From NCBI GenBank assembly GCA_013368315.1, contig JAACJM010000071.1:186001-250000 (forward strand): 64,000 nt of DNA, in the 5' to 3' direction. Source of the DNA: Tetrapyrgos nigripes. Its lineage: Eukaryota; Basidiomycota; Agaricomycetes; Agaricales; Campanellaceae. Positions within the stretch are counted from its first letter, which is position 1, and each line of letters starts with the position of its first letter. Under the pieces are notes generated by a model that was not told the DNA's origin, searched no databases, and saw only the letters and a program-made list of their open reading frames with translations. Of this stretch, positions 1 through 11,214 are shown piece by piece. Both the position numbers and the translations under genes were made by a program.

Positions 1-1639
1 ACCCCCAGTCCCCCCACGTATCCCTTCCACATTCCCCGTCACCTACTTCCCCTCCTCTCCCGCTCCAACGATTGGTATCTCGGGCTTGAAAAACCTCGGA
101 AACACATGTTACATGAACGCGCCCATTCAATGTCTCAGTGCTACATATCCGTTTGCGAGATTCTTTTTAGAGAATAAATGGAAAAATGCAGTGAATATGC
201 AGAATAAGATGGGTAGCAAGGGAGCGTTGACGTCTGGTTTTGCGGGGTTGTTGAGGATGATGTGGAATGGTGGGACTGGGGATTTGAGGTATTTGAATCC
301 GGGGGAGTTTAGGGTGAGTTTTTTTTTTTTTTTTTCTTTTTTTTTTTTTTGGAATTGGGTTTGGGTTCAGACTAGATGTGTATTGATAACTAACGTCTTT
401 GTCCCTTGGTTTTTGTTCTCGTTCTCGTTTCCAGAAAACCGTCTGCCAACTCAACTCTCAATACATTGGAACCGATCAACACGATTCACAAGAGTTCCTC
501 TCCTTCCTTCTCGATGGGATTCACGAAGATCTTAATCGTATCCTCATCAGACCGAATATAGTAAGGACACCAGAGGACGAAGAAAAGTTGGAAAAACTCC
601 CGGCAGAGGTTGCCAGTGAACAGGAATGGAAGTTGTGGAGAGAGAGTAACGATTCGGTTATAGTGGATTATTTCCAGGGACAGTTGAAGAATCAGTTGAA
701 GTGTTTGACGTGTAGTAAGGTGAGTTGGCTGACTTTTCCATTTTTTTGGTTGGCTTTTTACTGATGCAACTTGCGACTTGTGTGTGTGTCATTTTGTGTG
801 CAGGCATCGACCACGTATAATGCGTTCTCTATCCTCTCGGTTCCTGTACCCCATGGGCGAAGTGGAAAGGTACCTCTGAAGCAATCTTTAGATGCATTCT
901 TCAATGCGGAGATTCTGGAGAATGATGATGCTTGGTATGTTTTTACTGTCACAATATCTGCATAATAGCGTTGCTCACTAGTCTTGTCTTGTCCTCCTCT
1001 TAACTTTCTCTCTCTTCACCAGGGACTGTCCCCAATGCAAAACCAAACGCCCAGCAGCGAAACAACTCTCCCTAGCCCGACTCCCTCCCATCCTCGTCAT
1101 TCACCTGAAGCGATTCGAAGCCAACGGTCGATTTTCTGACAAGGTCGATACGTTTGTGGATTTTCCTCTCAAGGCGTTGGATATGACGGGGTATATGCCT
1201 GCTAGTACTGGTATCGCTGGTGCTGGTGCTGGTGCTGGGGTGTCGGTGTCGTCGCCCGACGATCCGAGAACACAAGTCCCACCGTATAGGTACGATTTGT
1301 ATGGCGTTACGAATCATGTGGGGAATTTGAGTAGTGGGCATTGTGAGTTGGCTTTTTTTGGTCTGGTGTGCTATGGAGTGACTAAAGTTTCTTTCGTGTT
1401 TTTTTTTTCCTTTCTTCTTCACTTTTCTTCCTTCTAGATACGGCCTTTGTCGCTTCCCGTGATAAATGGATGTACTGTGATGACAGTGTAGTTAAAACTG
1501 TTGATTCCAAGCAGGTAGTTGTAAGTTGACGTTGTTTTTCTTCTGTCGTGTATTTTGTTTTGCTAACCTTTCCTTCCTTCTTTCCTTTACGCAGAGCCAA
1601 AAAGCATACGTCCTGTTTTACAAACGAACCCAGATATAG
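1..1639 (+). CDS. Ubiquitin carboxyl-terminal hydrolase, Doa4/Ubp4/USP8-like (5' end outside window)
   Basis: C19 peptidase that removes ubiquitin from conjugates. The window opens inside the gene; the first exon reads GISGLKNLGNTCYMN, which carries the catalytic Cys box. Next come QLNSQYIGTDQHDSQEFLSF, a zinc-binding CPQCKTK pair, the HLKRF motif and the His box (YGVTNHVGNLSSGHYTAF). Exons: up to 313, 435-719, 804-934, 1023-1342, 1438-1520, 1595-1639, all with GT-AG junctions that keep frame. The stop follows KAYVLFYKRTQI, a normal C-terminus for the family. The first intron is almost pure poly-T. Catalytic Cys and His are both present, so the enzyme looks active. Assignment to the Doa4/USP8 branch rests on the GISGLKNLGNTCYMN and CPQC context and is less certain than the family. 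Confidence 0.93.
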
Positions 1640-3623
1640 AATCGACCAGTTCACCGATAGGACTCCTGTACTTTGTTCATTAGTTATTTAACCTTATTCT
1701 TCCATTCTTTCGTCTCTTTTTGCTTTACTTCTTCTTCCTTGTCTTCGCGCAATCAATCGCAACTACCGCATACTACTCATGTTTTCTCACCTCTTCGTCC
1801 TTTTCCTCTCTTCCGCTCCTCATCTTCATCATCATGGTCATCAAGTATCTTCATCCGTTACATATTATCATATATATCTACTATCCATAATTCATTCAAC
1901 GAACCCGAACCCCGAGAAATTGAAGCGGAATCCGATGTCGACGTTTTCCCGCCGGTCGCTTCTTCTTTCTTTCCTCCTTTCCTCCTTTCCTTCTCTGCTA
2001 TGCCCAGGCCATTTCGAAATGCTATCAACTTGTACTTAGTAGTACTTACTCACTGTCTCAACTGTTTTATTGTATTTAGAGCTTTCTGCATATATGCATC
2101 CATGCGCACATACATCCATACTACTCCTAGTACTAGTATATCGTTTCTTTGACTTTGCTTCTTGCCCTGTCTTTCCGCGCGTTAGCTTTCCTCTTCGGTG
2201 TGCTCAGGCTATAACAAGCCTACTTACAGCCTATTTACTTACTTACTCACTCACTTACTTACTTTGGATCACATACAGGACGTGGAGCAGTGGACGATGG
2301 ACGTGGACGTGCAAATCACAATCTCGATTTCCCTCTTACAGTCGTCTTTCACCTTTCATTGAGATTACTACATACAGGACGGGATGTTCATAGTACCGTA
2401 AAGACTAGTCGTGAACAATAGAAGCTGGGAACATGCATTCTACTTCAGCAGGCGCTGATCCCTGAAGTGTAGGTGGCACTGATACATATGCGAGACCATT
2501 CATACTCGTGTGCCTAAATATATGTCAAAGGCCAGAGGGTTCACAAAAAGGAAACAAGGTGAGCAATTACAATTCTATGTTCATGCCGCCAATCTTATCT
2601 GGAAGTGAAACAAAAGTGCAAGTAATACAGTATTGTCCTGGTAATCGTCCAGAGTCCTTCGATCTCTCTCTCAAAGAAAAAAATACAAATGTCCAACAGT
2701 CCAACATTAAAGCGAAATTATCCAAAGTATACTGGCATAAGGTATGCAAAGTCTATCAGATGTCGTTGTCGTTGTCCAATCATTGATGAGTAGGATGTCC
2801 CGGTTGACCTTTTATCATAGAGCAGTTGGGTGAGTGGCACCATCGTGGAAGAAGCACGGAATTGAACTCGAGTGTGTTCACAGATGAGTCTACGTCGGTG
2901 AGGCGAACCAACGGGACGAGCGTACGGGCAAACACCACTAGCGAGGCGGGGTCGAAGTGGCACGCCACAGCGGTAGTACTCAGCAATGTACTCGCACATA
3001 GTGCTTCTGGACGCTGAGTGAATAATCAGACCGATTTTATCCCGTGAGAGGATGATGGTTATAACCGCACCAATAGATATGTGTGGATAGATGAATATTC
3101 TCGTGAAAGAAATCTAAGCCTCGACGATTAGTGAAGTGGGTTCAGGAGTTCAGGCTGCTAGCCAGTGAGAGGTACTAGGTAAGCAGTCCGGTAGAGGAAA
3201 GGCGTTGGATGTTGGGCGGCAGCTCAGTGGGTTTTTAAGGCTTTCAAGTTAGGAGAGCGTCGAAGCAGTTGTTATTGACCCACAGCATTCCTTAATTGCT
3301 TTCTCGACACATGGGCATGAACCTGCGGCTAAATGAACAAGGTAAAATTGATCCTCACCCGGGATAGCACCTAATGACTTTGCTGTTCAGAGGTCCGGAA
3401 CTATGGATGAACTTGAAGGTGGCTTGTGTGGATTCGAATGCTGCTGCTTCAGTCCCAGTGGTATTTTTGGTCGGGTAATTTCACAGGAACTTCGGTAATC
3501 GTCGAGCACGACTGCGTAAAAGCAGTTGTGCTGTTCTCTGAGTCTCCTCAAAGCAGTTCTAAGTTAGGGCTGTTGAAACGTCGCCTTAGCTTGACTGGAG
3601 CATTTTCGCCAAGGGGGAGGTGG

Positions 3624-3661
3624 CTAAAATTTTTTTTACATACACTCAGAAAAAATTTTAG
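3624..3661. repeat. AT-rich hairpin
   Basis: Inverted repeat with 12-base arms (CTAAAATTTTTT and AAAAAATTTTAG) around a loop of about 14 bases. It ends five bases before the target-site duplication of the neighbouring MITE, so it is host sequence or an older element. Function unknown. Confidence 0.7.
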
Positions 3662-3673
3662 TGGTCTCACCGG

Positions 3674-3939
3674 TAGTGTTGCTATAATTTGAGGTCAAGC
3701 GAACCTTGAGTCGCGACCGGCATCACCTTGAGGTGCCTTGAGGCGGCGTTTCCCCAAGGTTCCTCAAGGTCAATTACCATGTATAGTAGCACACAGTAAG
3801 GGCAGCTGCTCGCTAAGTTTGAAGGACCGAGTATGGAAAGCGATTCATCAAGGCCTTGAATACAAGCCGACGTTAGGCTTCCAAATTGGGACCTCAAGGG
3901 GCCTTGAGCTTCGAGCCAGCTCAAATTACAGCAACACTA
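3674..3939. mobile_element. Non-autonomous hAT-type MITE (266 bp)
   Basis: The two ends are inverted copies of TAGTGTTGCT(A/G)TAATTTGAG, with one mismatch in 20. The element is flanked by a perfect 8-bp direct repeat, CTCACCGG, at 3666-3673 and 3940-3947. An 8-bp duplication and a TAGTG start are hallmarks of the hAT superfamily. Inside are several copies of CTTGAGG or its complement near the ends, as expected of subterminal transposase-binding motifs. No transposase is encoded. The intact duplication suggests a fairly recent insertion. Confidence 0.88.
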
Positions 3940-3978
3940 CTCACCGGACCCCTCCTTCTATATATGGTATATCAGTTC

Positions 3979-4018
3979 GATAAGATTAGATAAGATTGTA
4001 AGATAAGAACCAGATAAT
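3979..4018 (+). promoter_or_regulatory. Cluster of four GATA motifs
   Basis: GATAAG occurs at 3979, 3989 and 4002, and GATAAT at 4013: four in 40 bases. Fungal GATA factors bind such clusters. No gene starts nearby on the + strand and the nearest downstream gene remnant is on the - strand, so a regulatory role is unproven. Confidence 0.3.
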
Positions 4019-4598
4019 GCTAGACCTCCTCCACTGACTAGACCTTTCGCCTTTTGTGAGCCGTTTCCTGACAAGAATCATACTTCCAATTTAAACCACG
4101 TTCTGGGGGAATGTTCTTGTCGCCTGCATAGCAATCTGGGTCTCTATGGAACTAAAAACCCATTAGAGATTATGAAGATCAGAGCTTCTTTGTAGCGACT
4201 CACCCATCCCGTCTCATACTGTGTGTTTTACAGCATATAGACAGCAATTTGTCCTGCTTTTCTTCATCCGTCACTGGCCTACCACAGGTACAGCTATGCA
4301 GATCAAAAGCGAATGCTGTCTCGACCTCGGGTCGTTCTACTTGTTACGCGAGTAGCAGCGTCGTGTGCTGATAACTGCACCTGGTCATCGACGGTATCAA
4401 TCGGATCTGTATCAAAAGCAAATTGCCTCAGTAATTGTAAGTAACATAGTTCCACCTTCACTTGCCTGTTATTGAGACTATATTCATATCCAAGTCTAGA
4501 TCGCCATCCTGATGTGAGGGACCGGAGTTGAATCACTGCTATTTGTAGTCAGTGGTACTTTATCCTCATTATCAGACATGATGGCTTGATGAGGGCGT

Positions 4599-5330
4599 TT
4601 ACGCGCAGCTAAAGGGTATAAAATCATAATAAGTACTCCAGAAATTGACCTTCATTTCGCCCAGAGGCATAGGAAATGGTGGTTTGAGACAGTATACAAT
4701 GGAATGAAAAGGGGGATGGCGGAGGTGGACCTGAGACGCAAGCTTGCTGCACAGCTCCAGATGGATGACTCCAGTTTCGACCATTTCCTCTCCCCAAGGA
4801 CGATATGTCTTCTTGCAGAGTGCAAATGCCCAATTTGAGATTTACCATGGTAAGTCATTGAGTTTGAGCAAGTCATGGCCGTCTCGGAACGTTCTGGGAT
4901 CATTGGATGGGCAAACGCGGAAGCGTATACCGCCTGCAAATAATGGTGCGTTTTTGGGGAGATGGTAGTAGAAGAAGCCGTGCGTTTTCTCGGGGAATGG
5001 TTGATGCGTAAAACGGTGCCTGGGAATTGAGGGCTCCCATTGGTACATGATATACTTGCACCAGTACTGACAGTGAGTCTTCCTGTAACGTATAGTGACC
5101 TGACGTTTGCCAGAGATGTCGAGATAGTCGTCGGAAGTGAGCTCATTAGGCTTCACTGAGTTTAAAGGTGGCTAATGTTGAAATCGCTGTTATTTCAGTG
5201 AAACATGGAGTCAAGTGGAAGAGACACACGCCTATCCGTCTCCCTGTGCGCAACTCCACCGAGATCCCCTGTAAGTAACACGACCCAAACCATTTTTGAT
5301 GCGAGATTTTAAGACTGGTAGTTTAAGCAT
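4599..5330 (-). pseudogene. GFFYYH-family pseudogene (copy A)
   Basis: A broken relative of the intact gene just upstream (copy B). The first exon still reads as a presequence-like MLKLPVLKSRIKNG from 5330, but its end near the intron donor contains a TAG stop. The second exon, beginning CCACCTTTAAACTC, keeps the family core (NELTSDDYLDISGKRQV, then EKTHGFFYYHLPKNAPLFAGG). It is then interrupted by TAA at about 4842, just after GLPW-equivalent residues NDLPW, where copies B, C and D have a Glu codon. Downstream the same frame continues recognisably (ETGVIHLELCSKL, with a three-codon deletion) and loses similarity after KVNFW. The C-terminal part is missing. The homology with copy B extends into the 5' flank, so this is a tandem DNA duplication. 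Confidence 0.8.
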
Positions 5331-5480
5331 GCATAAGGAGGACGTGAGGATGATGGCGATGGCAGATGGTGATGAGGACGCGCTATGAAGTGCACTTATA
5401 ATTCTTTGACTCTTCCTCAAGCAACTTAGTATGTAAGTACTGACAGCAGCTATTAAAGTATACATAAATACAGAGCAGTG

Positions 5481-6534
5481 CTACGACCATGAATGTCTGT
5501 AAGGAGAAGTTCGAAGGATCCCTAGTGCTAGTAAAGCTTGATCTATCGTACATCCAGGTAAGGTCCTCTTCAATCGAATCCTCAGCGTATGCCCGATATC
5601 GCACTCTGTCTTTCCTATGTATCTAGAAGGTAGTGAGAGAAGTCTAAGCACAATGTCATGTCCTTCCATATCAAAGCAGACGTGTGCAGCTTCTGGAAAA
5701 GACTCAGGCAGTTTTCAACCATTAGAAGGAAGATGACATACGTTTGGCATGAACTTCTTCTGGTTCCAAGGTATCTTTACGAATCAAGGGACGGATAATA
5801 TCGTTGCGTAGTTGAACGGGTGCCAGTTTCTTCTTGTCAGCAACCCAGATGCGCGTGAGTCCTTTACCAATGAGCATCGCAAATGGTTGTTTCAGAGAGT
5901 ACACGATGGGATTGAAAGGGGGATGGCGGAGCTGAGCCTGAGATGCAAGTGTACTGCACAACTCCAATGTGCCAGGATGAATTGCTCCAGCCTCGACCAG
6001 TTTATCTGATAATGAACGGTATTTTTCCAGCAGTAGAAAGTCCCAATTTGAGATCTCCCATGGGAAGCCATTACGCCTGAGGAGGTCATGTCCGTCCTGG
6101 AATGTTCTGATATCATTAGATGAGCAAACACGGAAGCGCATACCGCCAGCAAACAATGGTGCGTTTTGGAGGAGATGGTAGTAGAAGAAGCCGTGTGTTT
6201 TCTCGGGAAATGGTATTTTGGTCGAAGGCTGCGGGTGACTTGAGCACTCCCAATGGATACGGTGGCAGCGAGCGTTCCTGTAATTTATATCGACATTGCG
6301 TTTACCAGAGATATCGAGATAGTCATTGGAAGTGAGCTCGTTGGGTATCATTGAGACAAGAACACGTTTTAATAAAAATGGCTAACGCGTTCGAAAACAC
6401 TGTTAAGTGGATGTGAACCATGGAATCAAGTGAAAGGGACACACCCCCAGCGACTTCACGCACAACCTTCTGCAAGTAGTGCGGCTTAAATCATGCTGAA
6501 CGCGAGATCTTGGGACTGACACCGATCTAATCAT
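5481..6534 (-). CDS. GFFYYH-family protein, putative mitochondrial, function unknown (copy B)
   Basis: I do not recognise a characterised family. Exons on the minus strand: 6534-6445, 6381-5742 and 5692-5481, giving 313 residues with GT-AG introns of 63 and 49 bp. Exon 1 alone encodes a 30-residue, Arg/Ser-rich, acid-poor N-terminus (MIRSVSVPRSRVQ...CRRLCVKSLG) that looks like a mitochondrial presequence. The core carries NELTSNDYLDISGKR, EKTHGFFYYHLLQNAPLFAGG, FRVCSSND, DGHDLLRRNGFPWEISNW and a late AAHVCFDMEGHDIVLRLLS. The last about 35 residues differ from the other copies (no VGDxIPY), suggesting a frameshift or divergence at the very end. I chose the start because the phase-0 intron after exon 1 is shared with copies C and D. 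Confidence 0.72.
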
Positions 6535-6781
6535 GACGAATAGTCAACGTGAGAAGGAAACTCGGTCGTAATGGATTCAAATAAACCAAGGGCGCGACAT
6601 ACTTATAGGCTTTGTTTTGGCTTCGCAACTTCCAGCATTCTATAACCTTTTAACCAAGTGTAATATACTGTTTTACAAGTCCTTAACGAAAAGCAATACC
6701 GACAGCGACCAACTATGATTACACGATATCTTTAACATAGCTTAATGCATCTACCAACTCCCAAACTGACATAACACAACC

Positions 6782-9700
6782 TCATTTCACCTGAACTTCT
6801 GCAGCAAACGCAGGTTCAGTACCAGTACCATTCACCGTCCCATTAGTCATGACCACAGGCTGGGGAAGTGTTTGCCAATGACACTTGTGACACAGGGACG
6901 AACCAGGACTCGTCGGTGACGGGTAGAATGCAGGGCTAAACTGAGTATGACATTGGCAGCACTCCATATTGTCCAACACTGGATCCGGAGGTGGTGGACT
7001 TTCGGCATGAGGAGCGAGTAAAGAGTCTAATCTCCTTGCTTTGCGCAATAACCCGTGAGTGTTCCCGATTTGTGCTTGCTTGTATTCGCGGACGTAGATT
7101 TGTAGCGCCGACTATATTACAAGGTAAAGAATCAGATTTTGCAAGCAAGACTGACTTCGCCAGACGTACCTCTCCTCCATCATCAGTATCACAGAGACCG
7201 TAGATCCTCCTTCTGGAATGTGAGTGATCTCTACAAAACATGACTGCATTCATGCAACCAGTTTCTCCTCTAAAAGTCGTGGTGACATGACTGTCCTTCC
7301 TGGTCCCTTTGACCTGAAATCAAGGATGAGCACTAGAATCAACCACCAAGGTTTCAGCGTTTCTCTCACCGGTTGAATCTCAAATCCAAACAGATTTCCA
7401 AAGGCTAACGCACAAGGAACATGGTATTCCTTGGGGCAGTCATTACATTTCACCACTGCACCCTCTCTCCTCTGACAGAGAAAACAGCGCTGCACGTGGT
7501 ACAAGTCAGTATCAAGGACTACATTTAACAACAGAAAACCTACTTGGGACCACCTACGCATAGGTATCGTGCTTATACCCTCCACTAATTTCATGGTAGA
7601 GGCATCAGTATAAGCCACCTCTGGAATGAACACGGAGCAGATGACGTGGGCCCATCCCTGGCCTTCGGTGGGTTTACATGCACGGAGGAAAGAATCAGGG
7701 AACGGGCCTGATTGCATCTTGTCCTCGTAGCGCACTCGCGGACATAACAAACAGTCATGGTACTGGAATTTACTCATCAGGACTACTAGGACAAGCAAAG
7801 AATCAAGGATGACTCTACTCACCACCGACGCCTCTAATGTATCATCGTTTGCACACAAATCACATGTCCACTTCTCTGGTTCTTCTGGGTCGAAAGATGC
7901 ACCGCAGACAGCTGTTAAAAAGGTAGATTAGAACAGAGATGGTATAGTTAATTGGAAGAAGACAGACCTGCGTGAATTTGCAGAGCACATTTCTTGCAAC
8001 GAAGAACCTTTCCCATTGGGCCTGATCTAGAACAGGCCACACAACGAAGTTGCGGGACATTGTTCACGGGACCATTAGGCGGTGGAGTTGATTGTATCGA
8101 AGAGGATCTCTGCATGAAACCCAAGCACACTGATCAGCAAACCAACCACCAAACAGCCAGCAAATCCAAAACTCACCTTCGGTCTCTTAGGAGGGGGAGC
8201 CGTAAGCGGCGTCCCTTCTCTCTTCTCTGTCCTCTTTCCAAGAGGAACAGAATCTTCCCTCATAGGCCTCACATTCAAGTCTGCATACTTCCTCCAATTC
8301 GTCCCACAATTATCACACAAAAACGCCGTATTGAGCCCTTTGGGCGCTTTGTACCACATTTTGGATTCCCTCGTACGACAAGCTCCACAACTAGGAGCTT
8401 TCGAAGGCGCAGCGATAACGGATTCTTCGTCATCGGGTATACCGACTATCTGTTTTTCTTCTGATCCGGCTGTGAAACGAGGATAGTCGCGTTCTGGAGG
8501 AGGACCGGCGAGTTTGCGACGTTCATTCTCTTCGCCGATTTTTTTACTGGTGCAGGTGAATATTCAGGTTCAACGGAGAGTACACAAAGCATGTTAAATT
8601 GAAATACGTACTTTTTCCAGTGACCATAAAATCTAACCACCTCAGGCATGGAACGAACGACAACTTCTTCCCTGACTGCCCGCAATTCCGCATTGTGAGT
8701 CATAATCGCGTCTTCAAAAGCTGCAACTTCATCCTTTGACCACTCTCTATCGGTGTAGTGTTTCGTCGGTTGAGCTTTCCACTGTGATGTTAGAAGTGTC
8801 AGACGTCTGCGACATATCCCTTACACAAAGAGTAAGAACATCTCACCTTCTCAATCCGAGGAGAATTAATCATATCCAACGTTACCGTGGACAATGAGCG
8901 TCCATTTAAAGACGCATCCGAAATTTGACGAACTACCTCCGTCAAGAAATCCACCGAACTGGAAGGTGCGATGAAATATTCGTCATTCTTCGATTTCCTT
9001 TTGGCTTCCGCTGTCGCGACTTGTTTGAGGATTTCTAGACATTGTATCACTGTGGTCATCAAGCTTTGAGCTTCAAATGTCTTTTGGAAAAAGAGGTCTT
9101 GACTTACTCTCAGCCACTGTGATTCCCGGGACAGGTCAGATTATGTAATCGAGATACGAAAAACGTGGCTCACCTTCCGCTTGAGTGAAGTCGTTGACGG
9201 CGCTGAGAACCTCGATAGTTCTGTCTTCGCCTCGTTCTTCATCTGTAGAAGGTTTGCCTAAGTAAAAAAAAATGGTTTCAGGAGAAAGACTACTAACCAG
9301 GCCCAATATGCGCGCTACCATTCTCCGGAAAATTGGACTGGTACTTGGGACCTACACGTGTGGCAGTTCGCGGGAAGATGTTGTCCTCCGGGTCTAAGTG
9401 TCATCAGACGGTGACCTTTTTAGATTAATTGAAACCTCGCGTACCGAGTGTATCCTCAGCGACAGTGTATTGACTTGGAAAGGTAACATTAAGATAGACT
9501 ATACGTACAGAGAAATTTTCACTCACCCAAAGTACCTAAACGGCCACATCTTGAAATGCTTGACGGGGAGGCTCTCTTCCTTCTCTGCTAAAGTCCTGTC
9601 TTTCCGTGGACGACCCCGTCCTCGAGGGGCGGGAGCGTTGGATTTGAGTGGCCTTTTGTCGTTCGGGGTTCCATGACGGACATCACGAGAGTCGACTTCT

Positions 9701-10605
9701 TCTTCGTGTTTACGGGAACAAGGAGCACATGTCCAGCCATAACCACGAGAAGGCTTTGCGAGTAGGGGAGGGTTGACACAGCGCATGTGGAAGTATCTTT
9801 TGCAACGGTCACATTGGACGGAGTCTGGGCTGTGTAAGTGTAAGCATGTTATTCGCTCGAAGACGAATTTAAAGCCTACGTAGGACACCATTCCGTACAG
9901 CTCTCACAAAGTCGGATAGTATCAGTAAGGTCTGGAATTACTTCTTTTTCTGCCACGACGAACTCGTATCTCTCAATGAGAGTGTTCCGGACATTCTCTG
10001 GGACTAAGCAAATGGGTGTTACTAATGCTGTAGGGGAAAAAAGAGAAAAACCTACTGTTCCTAACATCCGTTGACTGAATGATTTCAAACTCTCTCTTGA
10101 TGTACGGGTCAAAAAGTTTGTTGAAGTAGAAGCGATCAGGCCGTTTCTTCCATCCAGACAAATCCGTTATTTTGTCACGATGAACAACGTGACATTTAGA
10201 CCGAATCTGATTGATGTCACAGACTTCGGAATAAATGGCAGCCAATAAGAGTCTTGAATCGGCTACAGGTCGATCAGTAACGTCGCTGGGACGGTAGTAC
10301 CAGGCAAGGCGAACGCGAGTGTAGTGGTAAGAGTCGCTTTCTGGACCGGTTTTGCCCTCTGGTTTCAAAAATTCCATTATGCGAGCGACCGAGTATGGGG
10401 TGCAATCTCGTACAGCCCATGTTGGGGAACAGTAGACGTGGTCTAATACATGGCCGCGTGAGGAAGGACTAGTTGAGTATAGGCGGGGAGAAAATGAAAG
10501 AATAAGAAAATTACCGTTTACATGGACTTGTTGACCGTTCTTAAGGAAAACAGAGTGCTTCTCAGTATTTTTGGAGGGTGCAGGCTGAGTGGGTTCGGTT
10601 GTCAT
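6782..10605 (-). CDS. snt2: Snt2-like chromatin reader (BAH-PHD-ELM2-SANT-GATA-PHD-ePHD)
   Basis: Multi-domain chromatin protein. Order from the N-terminus: BAH domain (VHVNDHVYCSPTW... to about 10060, after removing an intron at 10443-10514); a PHD finger (CESC...CDRCKRYFHMRC...CAPC, about 9910-9720); an ELM2-like RVGPKYQ segment (about 9370); a SANT domain (WSKDEVAAFEDAI, FYGHWKK, about 8770-8610); a GATA-type finger (LCDNCGTNWRKYADL, about 8300); a PHD (CVACSRSG...CKKC...CDLC, about 8060-7850); and an extended PHD (CLLCPR, WAHVICSVFIPEV, CFLCQRREGAVVKC, CRDHSHSRR, about 7760-7220). A final CCQCH...CHKCHW pair ends the protein. This architecture is that of yeast Snt2, which works with Ecm5 and the Rpd3 deacetylase. 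Many short introns. It is divergent from the histidine kinase at 11215. Confidence 0.9.
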
Positions 10606-11214
10606 GAGCGATTATTGACTCGTGGGCGAATGTAGCGAAAGGGGCGAGGAAAAATGGGTGAGAGTAAGGAAATTAAGGATATGTTAAAGACGTGATGGCT
10701 CGTGAAGGAAAGAGAGTGAGGATGGTGATATTTGGAGAGCAGCGAAGTGAAAGGACAAGTTATGGTAGAAGGACAACTCTATATGGGCGGAGTTGGAAAT
10801 ATCTCACAAGTTTAAATTTACGCGGCAACTTGTATATCTCTGAACTCATAGGCAGTGTCTCATGTAAGGCTGAGACTGAGCAAACCCAGGGCTTTTCCAC
10901 TTTGCAATTGGTTGGATTTTTGTTCATTCGACTACGAGCAGCTACGAGCTTGATTGTCTCCCTTGTGGAGAATCTCGATCCAGGAATATGAAATACTCTT
11001 AGTAATTATATGATATGAAATGCGAGATGCGCCTTAGTTTGCCTGTAGTAGACCTCTACGTACTCTGCCAATGATCACGATGAGTGATAGAAGGTTTCGG
11101 GTGAGATTTGGTTTTAGTTTTGGATTGCTTACACCAATTCATTTACCCAAGTGTATGATCGGAAACCCACGTCAGTTGTCTCTTTTCCTTGGACCTTCCT
11201 CCGTGCGTCTGTGA
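10606..11214. promoter_or_regulatory. Shared divergent intergenic region
   Basis: 609 bp between the start codons of the Snt2-like gene (-) and the histidine kinase (+). It must hold both promoters. I see no ORF with support and no clear named motif. Confidence 0.5.

Larger units (their letters stand above)
1640..4598. other. Gene-poor intergenic stretch
   Basis: About 3 kb between the protease and the GFFYYH pseudogene. Short ORFs here have no recognisable motif, no supporting splice structure and a biased composition (for example Ser/Phe runs from CT-rich DNA at 1700-2000). What can be supported is a hAT-type MITE at 3674-3939, an AT-rich hairpin just before it (3624-3661) and a cluster of four GATA motifs just after it (3979-4018). 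Confidence 0.6.

Noticed and set aside
314..434. Poly-T tract as a mobile-element tail
   Set aside because: It lies within a spliceosomal intron of the ubiquitin protease with proper GTGAGT and CCAG ends; no target duplication.
1673..2152. 159-codon + strand ORF after the protease
   Set aside because: CT-rich DNA gives Ser/Phe runs; it is downstream untranslated sequence with no motif.
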